64,000 nt of DNA. Source: Lachnospiraceae bacterium (GTDB lineage: Bacteria; Bacillota; Clostridia; Lachnospirales; Lachnospiraceae). Below, in pieces: positions 17,810 to 26,443 of this stretch; position 1 is the first letter of the stretch, and each line of letters starts with the position of its first letter. The notes beneath the pieces were generated by a model. The model worked only from the letters and a program-made list of their open reading frames with translations, was not told the DNA's origin and did not search any database. The position numbers were made by a program, and so were the translations under genes. Location of the stretch: contig JAFYWF010000069.1 in NCBI GenBank assembly GCA_017558145.1, positions 17,824 through 81,823 on the forward strand. The letters are read 5' to 3'.

Positions 17810-18940
17810 TTATGTTTCCTCTTTCTTATCTATAACGTGAATAAATTTTCTTGCATAGTATCGAATATTTTCCTTTGCTACTTCTATTAATCCCCTTGTC
17901 AATTCCTTTGCCATTTCTTTCGTTTTATCATCTGTTTCACGAACCGCATCTATAATTTGCGTTAAGGCCTTTCCCGGATCATTAGAAATATCCAACATGG
18001 TAGTAATATTAGCTTCTTGCATAATAGTAAACCATGTTTCTGCAAAAGCATGCAACTCTTCGTCCTCTAATCCATATAACCATTCGTTAAAGGTTTCATT
18101 TAAAAACAAGCTTCCTCTGTCCAACTTTCCTACTTTTTTGAACTCATTGCCTGCTACATGCCAATTATAGGGATTATGTTGAAACAAACCAACACTGGAG
18201 CATTCCACGACCTGATATTCTTCTTTGCTTTGTAATAACATTCCAAAAATAGATGAATGAGGCAAATATTTACAAATTTTTTCCTTGATTTTATTAAAAT
18301 CAATACTTTCTAATATTTCAGGACGAAATCCCGGGCTATCGAAACTATATACTTTTTCAATTCTGTTTTGCACCTTTTCTTCCACATTCATAGATGCATA
18401 AACTGCAAAATTCCCACCTTTTGAATGCCCCGCAATAGTCAACTTATCTTCTATTAGTTCGCTTACTTGCTGTAAATATAGTGCACTAAGACTTTGACCG
18501 GTTACCGGTTCTTTAAAACACATATTAAAGTCTTCTTTCCAACCTATCATGGTTTCATCAGTCCCTCGATATATCAGTACTGTTGGACCATCCTCTAGAA
18601 AAACTGTCATAGCTGAAAATTGAGTTTCTGCTAAAACACTGGTGATATTGGAAAAATAATTCATCTTCATACGTCGAAAGCGCTTACTTTCCACCATATT
18701 CTCAAATAATTCTGTATTATTTTTTCGATATCTTTCATCCACAAATACCTTTTCATAATCAATACAATTGGAAAGTTGATACAAAGATACACTATCCTTA
18801 TTTTCTGAGGTTGAACCGATATAACCATCTAATTTTAAGTATATAAATTGGGATAATACCAAGGCATCTACTTCATTAAACGGCATATCGCAAAATGTAT
18901 ATTCCCGATATCGCTTTACATAAGATACAATATGACTCAT
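17810..18940 (-). CDS. DUF2974/Mbeg1-like alpha/beta hydrolase
   Basis: A 376-residue protein. GHSKGG at 171-176 is the nucleophile elbow (Ser173) of an alpha/beta hydrolase. YRGTDET (124-130) is the oxyanion-side strand typical of class 3 lipase-like folds. DSPGF (201-205) would supply the acid, and a His lies in HNPYNWHV further on. This is the pattern of the DUF2974/Mbeg1-like family, common in Firmicutes and predicted to be intracellular esterases or lipases. There is no signal peptide. The C-terminal about 60 residues are charged and helical. It lies 41 bases downstream of the nucleoid-associated gene, so both may share a transcript. Confidence 0.8.
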   Translation of the reverse strand: MSHIVSYVKRYREYTFCDMPFNEVDALVLSQFIYLKLDGYIGSTSENKDSVSLYQLSNCIDYEKVFVDERYRKNNTELFENMVESKRFRRMKMNYFSNITSVLAETQFSAMTVFLEDGPTVLIYRGTDETMIGWKEDFNMCFKEPVTGQSLSALYLQQVSELIEDKLTIAGHSKGGNFAVYASMNVEEKVQNRIEKVYSFDSPGFRPEILESIDFNKIKEKICKYLPHSSIFGMLLQSKEEYQVVECSSVGLFQHNPYNWHVAGNEFKKVGKLDRGSLFLNETFNEWLYGLEDEELHAFAETWFTIMQEANITTMLDISNDPGKALTQIIDAVRETDDKTKEMAKELTRGLIEVAKENIRYYARKFIHVIDKKEET

Positions 18941-18981
18941 TTAAGTTAGTCTCCTTATACACTTTTTTACCCATACATTTT

Positions 18982-20004
18982 TTAGTATCTGGCTTCCAAA
19001 TGCTCTATATTCTTAATCAATAGAGAAATTGTTCCATCCTGATTAGTAATAAATTCCACATTTTTTGAATCCTTATACTGATCCATGGGAATCTTAATTT
19101 CTATTCCTGTATCTGTCATCAAATGCTGCTTCTGATATTTTCTTACCGTAGTCTCACTTTGTGGAATCACTTCTTCCTTTACCATATCATATTTTTCCAT
19201 CTGCTCCTGAAAGGCTACCCGCAAATCCGGTTTTTCCTCAAAAACCTTATCTGCCAAATCTTCCACCACAAATCCACCTTTTTCGGCGATTTCTTCCTGA
19301 ATAATACATTTGGCATTCATTTGCGCTTCACAGGCACTGTATTCGTCTAACCCTTCTCTCTGTACCTTTTCAATCGCCTTGGTTACAATATTAAGCTTAG
19401 TTTTATGTGATAAGTGACTACTACATTTCAAAAACATGTAAGAAAAATAATTGGTCTTTTCCCCGTTTACGTCGTACTTTTTCTCTACTACCTGTACTTG
19501 TTTTGTAGTTAAATTAATGATTGCAGCTTCGGATAATTTTTGTGTTTCCGTTGGTAACACTGCTTTATATCGAATAATATCATTCTTATTATACTCACCA
19601 TCAGCCATAGTTCTGTGAGTATAACTGGACTTAAAATTCATTTTCAAAAATGCCATGTATTCCTGATCACCGCCACGGAAGCGAACTACAAATAAGTCTG
19701 CTGAAGGAATATCAATATTGCTGTTCATAATTCCATATAAAAGATTTGCTACCTTCTGACTAAACTCTACAAAAGTATCATCCGTATAATCCTTTAACCA
19801 CTGATATACTTCTGATTCCTTTTCATAAAACTCACACGCTTTCATATCATCTGTGCCAGTCAGCCTTGCAATATGCTCTCGAATAAAATCTGCAAAATCG
19901 GAACCATACTCCAACTCTTCATCCGACAAAACAGGCAAACCAACAGTCGCATCCATAATATGTACAATGACATTTTTTATTCTTATTTCTTCTTTTGCTA
20001 TCAT
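18982..20004 (-). CDS. Nucleoid-associated protein, NdpA/YejK (37-kDa) family
   Basis: The frame can start at a TTG at 20016, but the ATG at 20004 has GGAAG six bases upstream and is preferred (340 residues). It shows the NA37 family pattern: N-terminal VIHIMDATVGLPVLSDEELE, a central beta segment (FVVRFRGGDQEYMAFLKMNFK) and a long C-terminal part ending in beta strands (NVEFITNQDGTISLLIKNIE). Members bind nucleoid DNA; the precise role in Firmicutes is unclear. The gene belongs to a run of minus-strand genes but has a 165-base gap upstream with only a weak hairpin (20065-20097). Confidence 0.8.
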   Translation of the reverse strand: MIAKEEIRIKNVIVHIMDATVGLPVLSDEELEYGSDFADFIREHIARLTGTDDMKACEFYEKESEVYQWLKDYTDDTFVEFSQKVANLLYGIMNSNIDIPSADLFVVRFRGGDQEYMAFLKMNFKSSYTHRTMADGEYNKNDIIRYKAVLPTETQKLSEAAIINLTTKQVQVVEKKYDVNGEKTNYFSYMFLKCSSHLSHKTKLNIVTKAIEKVQREGLDEYSACEAQMNAKCIIQEEIAEKGGFVVEDLADKVFEEKPDLRVAFQEQMEKYDMVKEEVIPQSETTVRKYQKQHLMTDTGIEIKIPMDQYKDSKNVEFITNQDGTISLLIKNIEHLEARY

Positions 20005-20168
20005 GTATACTTCCAACCTTTTCCTTTATATATCAAGAATACCTAATCTTAATATTTCCACTTCAAAGAGCCGCCAGTGTTGCCACCGCGACTCTTTAAA
20101 CTTACTTGAAATACTATTCTTTAGATATTTTATTAAACATCTGACAAACTTTATTCTGCTGATTCTTT

Positions 20169-20753
20169 CTAATCTAGAAAACCTCTAATCTTTAAATATG
20201 CAATAATTACCTCCACTGATTTATCAATTCCGGTAATACTGCTGTTAATCAATATATCCTTATTTTCCCGATCTCCCCATTCACAATCTGTGAAATATTG
20301 GTAATAACTACGTCTGATTTTCTCTGTCTTTCTCATCAGCTTTTTAGCTTTCACTTCATCTACATCATTACGTTCCATAATATGTCTAACTTTTGTTTCT
20401 TCATTAGCATATACAAAAACATGAACAACATTTGCAAAATCTTTTAACACAATATCCGAACATCTTCCTACGATAACACACGATTCTGATTTTGCTTTTT
20501 CAATCATAATACGGGACTGAATTTCAAAAAGTTTTTCACTTAGATTTTCCGATTTATAAGGAAAATATTTTTTATCTGCAATCTCATCTTGCGCCGAAAG
20601 AACCTCTTCACTATGTCCCGTTTCCAGGGATGCCATTTCTAAAAACTGACGATCATAAAAAGCGATCCCTAATTTTTCAGCAAGTTTTTCGCCAATTTCT
20701 CTACCGCCACTTCCATACTCTCTACCAATAGTAATGATACATCTCTTCGTCAT
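20169..20753 (-). CDS. Cytidylate kinase-like protein
   Basis: There are two in-frame ATGs; the second (20753) sits seven bases from AAAGGGG and is preferred, the first is too close. The 194-residue product begins ITIGREYGSGGREIGEKLAEKLG, the modified P-loop of the cytidylate-kinase-like 2 family (PF13189), which lacks the usual GKS/T. VIVGRCSDIVL and an arginine-rich lid (RKTEKIRRSYY) follow. It probably phosphorylates a nucleotide or small molecule, but this family's substrate is not established. It lies 24 bases after the MORN gene, so the two form an operon. Confidence 0.8.
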   Translation of the reverse strand: MTKRCIITIGREYGSGGREIGEKLAEKLGIAFYDRQFLEMASLETGHSEEVLSAQDEIADKKYFPYKSENLSEKLFEIQSRIMIEKAKSESCVIVGRCSDIVLKDFANVVHVFVYANEETKVRHIMERNDVDEVKAKKLMRKTEKIRRSYYQYFTDCEWGDRENKDILINSSITGIDKSVEVIIAYLKIRGFLD

Positions 20754-20777
20754 CTGCATTCCCCTTTCTTTTGTATT

Positions 20778-21845
20778 TTATTTCTTTAATCCCATGATAC
20801 CACAATCTTTATTTTCCTTAGACGGCCAATAGTGATACTGGTGATTTCCCTGTTCATCTGCTTCATAAGATTCCCACACAGAATCTGAGGTTTTTCCCTT
20901 TTGAATCACTTCCCATGCACCATTATCACAGTTTGCATTCCATTCTGTAGTATTTCCCTTTTCATCTACAGTCATGATATACATCTCTCCATGATAATAT
21001 CCATCCTTAAATCCACCTATCACGTTAGAAATGCATTTTCCCTCTATGGAATCTTCTTTTAAAATCTCATAATCATAACTAAAATGTTCCTGACCTTGTC
21101 CATTGGGCAAATCTTTGCTCCATTCTCCATTATAACTATGCTCAATTACACCTAAATTTTCATCCTGGTTTTCTTCTGTATAGATAGCAATCTCCAACCA
21201 CATTCCTTTACCATGGCGAAGTCCTTCCTTCCATTCTCCAAAATAATAGGAATTATCTCCATATACAGCCAAACCTTTTCCGCTTGGACGTCCTAATCGA
21301 TCCAAAGAACCATAGTAATAAAACTTATTTTTCCCTTTTAATTCTCTCGATATCTTCTGTACTCTTTCTAAACGTACTAAATCTGCCACAGCATCCAATT
21401 TATAAGAATCCCAATATTCATATAATTCCTTTAATTGGTTATCTTCCTGTTTTCTTTCTGTCAAAGTAGCTGCTACATATTTTTCTTTTCCAAGAACATC
21501 ATATAACGAATTCTTTCCATCACTTTTTTTTGCTATATCTTTGCTGTTTTCTTCCGTTACCACTTGGATATTATTCAGAGCATCTTCCATTTCTTGCGAT
21601 GTAGCTTCTTCTGTAAGAAGGTCTGTTTCTTCCAATGATTCCTCTACTACATCAACCTTTGTTTCTTCATACGTTTTGACTTCTGCCAATTCTTCATAAC
21701 TTTCATTCGCTACCATAACATTTTCATTACTACGATATCGAACTTCTCTTCTAATCAACAACGTTAATGCAATGGCTCCTAAAATAATGATAACCACTAA
21801 ACCAAGAATAACCTCTTTATCTTTAATGTTTTTCCATTCTTTCAT
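20778..21845 (-). CDS. Membrane-anchored MORN-repeat protein
   Basis: The ATG at 21845 follows AAGGGGA with about 11 bases spacing; an upstream TTG (21854) is also possible but too close. The 355-residue protein has one membrane helix (about 15-31), a Glu/Thr-rich spacer (about 40-110), and a C-terminal domain with MORN-type repeats: YFGEWKEGLRHGKGMW, YNGEWSKDLPNGQGQ and a degenerate third near FKDGYYHGEMY. The repeats should lie outside the cell. MORN repeats mediate protein or lipid binding; no enzyme part is visible. It is the first gene of a short operon with the kinase-like gene. Confidence 0.8.
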   Translation of the reverse strand: MKEWKNIKDKEVILGLVVIIILGAIALTLLIRREVRYRSNENVMVANESYEELAEVKTYEETKVDVVEESLEETDLLTEEATSQEMEDALNNIQVVTEENSKDIAKKSDGKNSLYDVLGKEKYVAATLTERKQEDNQLKELYEYWDSYKLDAVADLVRLERVQKISRELKGKNKFYYYGSLDRLGRPSGKGLAVYGDNSYYFGEWKEGLRHGKGMWLEIAIYTEENQDENLGVIEHSYNGEWSKDLPNGQGQEHFSYDYEILKEDSIEGKCISNVIGGFKDGYYHGEMYIMTVDEKGNTTEWNANCDNGAWEVIQKGKTSDSVWESYEADEQGNHQYHYWPSKENKDCGIMGLKK

Positions 21846-21953
21846 ACTGATCAATATTCCCCTTTGTTATAATACTTCTTTTTTATGTATTTACACTATA
21901 ACAAAGAATAACAAAACTTTTATTACATAATTCTTAGGATTTTCTTAAATAAA

Positions 21954-23060
21954 TTAGATTTCGATCAACTCATACTGATTGGTTCCAATTCCGATCTTCA
22001 CAGCATGTTCAATACCAACTTTCCAATCTGTCGTTGGTGCAGAATCTTTAAAATGATCTCCATGCACTTTAGGCATCTTATCTAACTGACTTCCTGCCAT
22101 AACCGGTTGTTTGTTTACTGCATCTGCACAAGCCTGATCCAATGCTACAGGGTCAAAGGAAGCAAACATTCCCACATTTGGTACTATCGGAATATCATTT
22201 TCTGAATGACAATCACAATTAGGTGAAACATCAATTACAATACTGATATGAAAATGTGGTTTTCCATCTATAACTGCTTTTGCATATTCTGCAATTTTAC
22301 AGTTTAAAATATCATTAGTTTCATCTTCCGGAGCTTTTACGGCATCCATTGGACAAATACCGATACATCTACCACATCCTACGCATTTTTCAAGATTAAT
22401 GGACGCTTTCCTATCTGTCATTGCCGGTGCATCATGAGCACAAATCTTAACGCATCTACCACATCCTACACATTTTTCAGTAACAACAAATGGCTTACCG
22501 GCACTGTGCATTTCCATCTTTCCTGCACGACTTCCGCATCCCATACCAATATTTTTAATAGCTCCACCAAATCCGGTACATTCGTGACCTTTAAAATGAT
22601 TCAATGAAATAAAAACATCTGCATCCATGATAGCACGTCCTATTTTTGCCTCTTTTACATATTCTCCACCTTCTACAGGTACTAACACTTCATCCGTTCC
22701 TTTTAAACCATCACCAATCAAAACATGGCAATTAGTACTTAATGGCGAAAAACCATTCATATAGGCAGAATCCAAATGATCTAAAGCATTTTTTCTTCCA
22801 CCAACATATAATGTATTACAGTCTGTCAAAAATGCTTTTCCACCTAAATCCTGAATCACCTTTACTACAGCCTGTGCATAATTTGGTCTTAAAAATGCAA
22901 GATTTCCCGGTTCTCCAAAATGCATTTTAACAGCAACATATTTTCTATCAAAATCAATATCTGCAATTCCTGCTGTTGTTATTAATCGTGCTAATTTTTG
23001 TGTTAAATTTTCATCGTATGTAGTATGCATGTTTGTAAAATATACTTTTGCTTTTTCCAT
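21954..23060 (-). CDS. DUF362 protein with two [4Fe-4S] ferredoxin motifs
   Basis: A 368-residue protein. The DUF362 body covers about 1-180 and 230-368 (VKMHFGEPGN, LNHFKGHECTGFGGAIKN). Inserted at about 187-240 is an 8Fe ferredoxin module with two complete CxxCxxCxxxC sets (CVGCGRCVKIC and CVGCGRCIGIC). Cytosolic electron transfer is implied; the redox partner is unknown. Related proteins are common in strict anaerobes. The gene stands alone, about 90 bases from its neighbours. Confidence 0.85.
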   Translation of the reverse strand: MEKAKVYFTNMHTTYDENLTQKLARLITTAGIADIDFDRKYVAVKMHFGEPGNLAFLRPNYAQAVVKVIQDLGGKAFLTDCNTLYVGGRKNALDHLDSAYMNGFSPLSTNCHVLIGDGLKGTDEVLVPVEGGEYVKEAKIGRAIMDADVFISLNHFKGHECTGFGGAIKNIGMGCGSRAGKMEMHSAGKPFVVTEKCVGCGRCVKICAHDAPAMTDRKASINLEKCVGCGRCIGICPMDAVKAPEDETNDILNCKIAEYAKAVIDGKPHFHISIVIDVSPNCDCHSENDIPIVPNVGMFASFDPVALDQACADAVNKQPVMAGSQLDKMPKVHGDHFKDSAPTTDWKVGIEHAVKIGIGTNQYELIEI

Positions 23061-23152
23061 TGTTTTTCCTATCCTTATCCTAATGTTTTCCTATTTTTTT
23101 ACTATTCTTAATATACCCTTTGTGCCTACCTACGCTGTCTTTTCTCTATAAT

Positions 23153-23356
23153 TTATACTTGCTTTTGCTGTTCCAATAGCTCATACAACGCATCTTCTCC
23201 GATACTTACCCAAGCATCCTCTTCTTCCTCATTCAATCCCAGGTATTCTCTTAAAGTGCATTCCTCGTCACTCATTCCCCATTCGTAACTATAATCATCA
23301 ATTGCCTCAAATTCAATTTCTCCGGCTAAATATAATTCCTTAAACTTTTTTTCCAA
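23153..23356 (-). CDS. Small acidic protein of unknown function
   Basis: A 67-residue, strongly acidic protein with an AAAGGAGG ribosome binding site. Residues about 10-60 carry DYSYEWGMSDEECTLREYLGL and an EEEEDAW turn, so it should be a compact helical protein. Its ribosome binding site abuts the glgA terminator, so it may be expressed by read-through from glgA or from a promoter overlapping the hairpin. No family recognised. Confidence 0.6.
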   Translation of the reverse strand: MEKKFKELYLAGEIEFEAIDDYSYEWGMSDEECTLREYLGLNEEEEDAWVSIGEDALYELLEQQKQV

Positions 23357-23375
23357 AAGTTTTTCCTCCTTTTAA

Positions 23376-23407
23376 AAATCCCCCTTTTATAACTAAAAGG
23401 GGGATTT
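23376..23407 (-). terminator. glgA terminator abutting the next ribosome binding site
   Basis: AAATCCCCCTTTTA pairs perfectly with TAAAAGGGGGATTT over a 4-base loop. On the minus strand TTTTT follows, and AAAAGGAGG of the small downstream gene comes directly after. Confidence 0.85.
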
Positions 23408-23423
23408 ATGATGTCAATAAATT

Positions 23424-24872
23424 TTAGTAACCAATTAACCAGTCATACATTTCCTGATATTTTTTTGCAGAAACTTCCCATGAGAAGTCAGCTGCCATTG
23501 CACGGTCAACAATTTTGTTCCATTCACGTTTCTTATCATAGAAAATACGTTCAGCATAACGAATTGCTGCCAACATTTCATGTGCATTGTAGTTGGTAAA
23601 ACTAAATCCTGTACCTGTTCCTTCAAATTCATTATATGGTTGTACAGTATCTTTTAATCCACCTGTTTCACGTACAATTGGAACGGTACCATAACGAAGT
23701 GCCATTAACTGGCTTAATCCACATGGTTCGAATAAAGATGGCATTAAGAACGCATCACAAGATGCATAAATCTTATGAGATCTTTCTTCTGAATAATAAA
23801 TACTAGCACTTACCTTATTGCCATATTTCCAATCAAAATGACGGAACATATTTTCATATTGTTCTTCACCTGTACCTAATACAACAATCTGAACTGCATC
23901 CTGGCAAAGCTCATCCATCATGTACGCAATAAGATCGAAACCTTTCTGGTCTGTAAGACGAGAAACAATACCAATCATAAATACTTTATCGTCTACTTCT
24001 AATCCTAATTCTTCCTGTAAAGCGCGTTTATTTTTTACTTTTTCTTTACGGAAGTTAGCTGCATTATAAGTTTTCGCAATATAAGGGTCATTTTCAGGAT
24101 TAAAGGAATCGTAGTCAATACCATTTACAATACCTCTTAAGTCTCCACTTCTTGCATTCAAGAGACCATTTAATCCTTCCCCATAGAAATCTGTTTTAAT
24201 TTCTTCTGCATAAGTATCACTAACAGTTGTGATAGCATCTGCATATACAATACCACCTTTTAAGAGGTTTGCATCTTTTTGGAATTCCAATTTGTCAGGT
24301 GTAAAGAAGTAATCAGATAATCCTGTAATATTCTGAACATCTTTGATATTCCATTTACCCTGGAATTTTAAGTTATGGATTGTCATAACTGTCTTAATTC
24401 CTCTATAGAAATCTCCACCCTGGAATCTTTCTTTTAAATAAACAGGAATCAAACCTGTCTGCCAATCGTGACAGTGAATTAAATCAGGTCTAAATCCAAT
24501 CATAGGAAGTGCAGAAAGTGCCGCTTTAGAGAAAAATGCATATTTCTCAATTTCATATAACACATCATCTCCGTATGGACGGAATCCACCAAAGTAACCT
24601 TCGTTATCAATGAAATAATATGTAACGCCATCATACTCTGCTTCCAAAATACCTACATATACATTTCTCCAATTGAAATCCATGTAAAAGTTATCTTTGA
24701 ATACTAACTTATCTTTCCATTCCTGTTTCATACATGTGTATTTTGGCAAAATAACACGAACATCATAGTATTCTTTGTCGATACATTTTGGTAATGAACC
24801 TACAACGTCTGCCAATCCACCGGTTTTAATAAAAGGTACCCCTTCTGATGCAACAAATAAAATCTTTTTCAT
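23424..24872 (-). CDS. glgA: Glycogen synthase (ADP-glucose type)
   Basis: A 482-residue GT5 enzyme of normal length. The ADP-glucose motif KTGGLADVVGSLPK lies at 16-29. The C-terminal glycosyltransferase lobe carries GIVSRLTDQKGFDL and the acidic catalytic motif SLFEPCGLSQLMALRYG. It adds glucose from ADP-glucose to growing glycogen. No other glg genes are adjacent. A hairpin (GCACC/GGTGC, about 24910-24935) in the leader has no T run and may be a regulatory structure. AGGAATAGCA precedes the ATG. Confidence 0.93.
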   Translation of the reverse strand: MKKILFVASEGVPFIKTGGLADVVGSLPKCIDKEYYDVRVILPKYTCMKQEWKDKLVFKDNFYMDFNWRNVYVGILEAEYDGVTYYFIDNEGYFGGFRPYGDDVLYEIEKYAFFSKAALSALPMIGFRPDLIHCHDWQTGLIPVYLKERFQGGDFYRGIKTVMTIHNLKFQGKWNIKDVQNITGLSDYFFTPDKLEFQKDANLLKGGIVYADAITTVSDTYAEEIKTDFYGEGLNGLLNARSGDLRGIVNGIDYDSFNPENDPYIAKTYNAANFRKEKVKNKRALQEELGLEVDDKVFMIGIVSRLTDQKGFDLIAYMMDELCQDAVQIVVLGTGEEQYENMFRHFDWKYGNKVSASIYYSEERSHKIYASCDAFLMPSLFEPCGLSQLMALRYGTVPIVRETGGLKDTVQPYNEFEGTGTGFSFTNYNAHEMLAAIRYAERIFYDKKREWNKIVDRAMAADFSWEVSAKKYQEMYDWLIGY

Positions 24873-24961
24873 TGCTATTCCTCCATTTTTTCTTTAAGTA
24901 TCTGTAAGCACCATTTACTCCCCCAGGTGCGATACAATCTATAGTTATTATACACCATTGT

Positions 24962-25501
24962 TTACCGGTACTGCAAGCGTATTCTATCAGCAATCAAGGC
25001 AATAAATTCTGAATTGGTTGGCTTTCCTTTTCCCGTATTCACAGTGTAAGAAAAGAGTGCATCCAACGTTTCCATCCTGCCTCTGCTCCATGCTACTTCT
25101 ATGGCATGACGAATGGCTCTTTCCACACGGCTTGGTGTTGTCTGATATTTTTTTGCAATGGTAGGATATAAAACCTTCGTAATAGAATTTAGCATATCAA
25201 TATCTTCCACAGCCATCATAATCGCTTCTCTTAAATATTGATATCCTTTGATATGTGCAGGTACTCCTATTTCATGAATCATATCCGTTACATCCTGCTC
25301 TAAATCATGTTCCGGCTTTGCTGCTGTTTGTCCAATCAATTGTGGTTCGATGTAGAAACGCTTGTCTCCCTCCAAGGAGAGTGTTTTTTCACCGGGAACG
25401 GTAATCATGATTTGAAATTCTTTGTTGGCATTCATTAAATCTGTAAGTATTTGAAACATTTTCTCGTTATCGTTAGTGAACGTTGATTTTAACTGTTCCA
25501 T
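24962..25501 (-). CDS. Spo0A C-terminal-domain protein lacking a receiver domain
   Basis: A longer frame opens at 25630, but AAAGGAAG lies directly upstream of the ATG at 25501, giving 179 residues. Residues about 65-179 match the Spo0A DNA-binding domain: the helical [45 protein letters not shown] (recognition helix) and a C-terminal IADRIRL. Residues 1-60 replace the phosphoacceptor receiver with a short domain ([28 protein letters not shown]) that lacks the Asp pocket. It could bind Spo0A boxes without phosphorylation control, or respond to another signal. It is preceded by a good promoter and a 100-base leader. True spo0A is presumably elsewhere. Confidence 0.85.
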   Translation of the reverse strand: MEQLKSTFTNDNEKMFQILTDLMNANKEFQIMITVPGEKTLSLEGDKRFYIEPQLIGQTAAKPEHDLEQDVTDMIHEIGVPAHIKGYQYLREAIMMAVEDIDMLNSITKVLYPTIAKKYQTTPSRVERAIRHAIEVAWSRGRMETLDALFSYTVNTGKGKPTNSEFIALIADRIRLQYR

Positions 25502-25571
25502 AAAATTCTTCCTTTCTTTCATTACAGACATTTTTAGGATACAATTTCCTTTATTAGTGTCCTTGTGACAA

Positions 25572-25601
25572 ATTATAGGGTATTTGTATTTTATGTTACA
25601 A
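25572..25601 (-). promoter_or_regulatory. Promoter of the Spo0A-like gene
   Basis: On the minus strand TTGTAA (25596-25601) and TATAAT (25572-25577) are 18 bases apart, about 70 bases before the start codon. Confidence 0.55.
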
Positions 25602-25657
25602 GTCTCACCGCTCGCAGGTAATGCCAACATTTTTTATTTTTCGTCTTAAGTAATCAA

Positions 25658-26374
25658 TTACAGACAACCTATGACTCTTGCAATTATGTATAACACTAAT
25701 AAATGTGTCGAATAAAAAATATAAAATGTATATTTTATCTTTCTTCCTCTTTCTCCATTATAAAATGCTAATAGTAAAAATGCTATTGGTGCTACCGGCT
25801 CCCAGCAAAAGGTAATAGCTCCAATCAAAAGCTGATACCATTTATTTTTTTTAAACGCATACAATGCAACAATACTGATAACACCATACATTCCATAATC
25901 CAATTGCAATGCTTCCGCTCCCACGGCGAGAACTGCAATTGCTGTTAAACGGAATATCACTTGTGGTACATAGGAAAAATTTGATTTTTCAATATAATCT
26001 ATAGCCATCATAGCTAAAATTCCTACCGCCAACTCCCAAAACACATTCTGATATTGAAAATCCAACCATTGTCCTGTCAGGGCTAAATCAAAGGGAATCT
26101 CGGATATCAAAGCAAACAATATTATTCTTCCAAGATACTTTTTTACGTTAGAGGTATAAGAAAAACCTTCCACAAGCAAAAAACAAAAAACAGGAAACGC
26201 CAATCTCCCCACGTATCGCAATGGCCAATAGAGAGAGCCCCAAAAATCATGATCAAATCCCGGTGCACTCATAGTTCTCATAACAATTACCGCACCGATA
26301 TGATCAATCAACATAATCACCAGTGCCATTATCTTTAGCGTGCTTCCGCTTACTCCGAACTTTTTTTGTTCCAT
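25658..26374 (-). CDS. TraX family membrane protein
   Basis: A 238-residue polytopic protein with seven to eight membrane segments. LKIMALVIMLIDHIGAVI (about 13-30), the RYVGRLAFPVFCFLLVEGF segment and FDLALTG are typical of the TraX/PF05857 family. F-plasmid TraX acetylates pilin; chromosomal Firmicutes members are not tied to conjugation and are probably acyltransferases acting on surface or cytoplasmic substrates. No transfer genes are nearby. Confidence 0.8.
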   Translation of the reverse strand: MEQKKFGVSGSTLKIMALVIMLIDHIGAVIVMRTMSAPGFDHDFWGSLYWPLRYVGRLAFPVFCFLLVEGFSYTSNVKKYLGRIILFALISEIPFDLALTGQWLDFQYQNVFWELAVGILAMMAIDYIEKSNFSYVPQVIFRLTAIAVLAVGAEALQLDYGMYGVISIVALYAFKKNKWYQLLIGAITFCWEPVAPIAFLLLAFYNGERGRKIKYTFYIFYSTHLLVLYIIARVIGCL

Positions 26375-26443
26375 AATTTTCGTGGCTCCCTTTTCAATTT
26401 TCTTTATTTACATCTCTTTTATTCTTTGAAATGCTCCCTAATT

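Noticed and set aside
20065..20097. AAAGAG...CTCTTT hairpin after the kinase-like gene
   Set aside because: The inner pairing is imperfect and no T run follows on either strand; not strong enough to call a terminator.
25502..25630. N-terminal extension of the Spo0A-like gene up to 25630
   Set aside because: The added 43 residues cover the promoter and leader and lack a ribosome binding site, whereas AAAGGAAG precedes the ATG at 25501.
25658..26374. TraX-like gene as evidence of a conjugative element
   Set aside because: No transfer, relaxase or coupling genes are nearby, and chromosomal TraX homologues are common in Clostridia.
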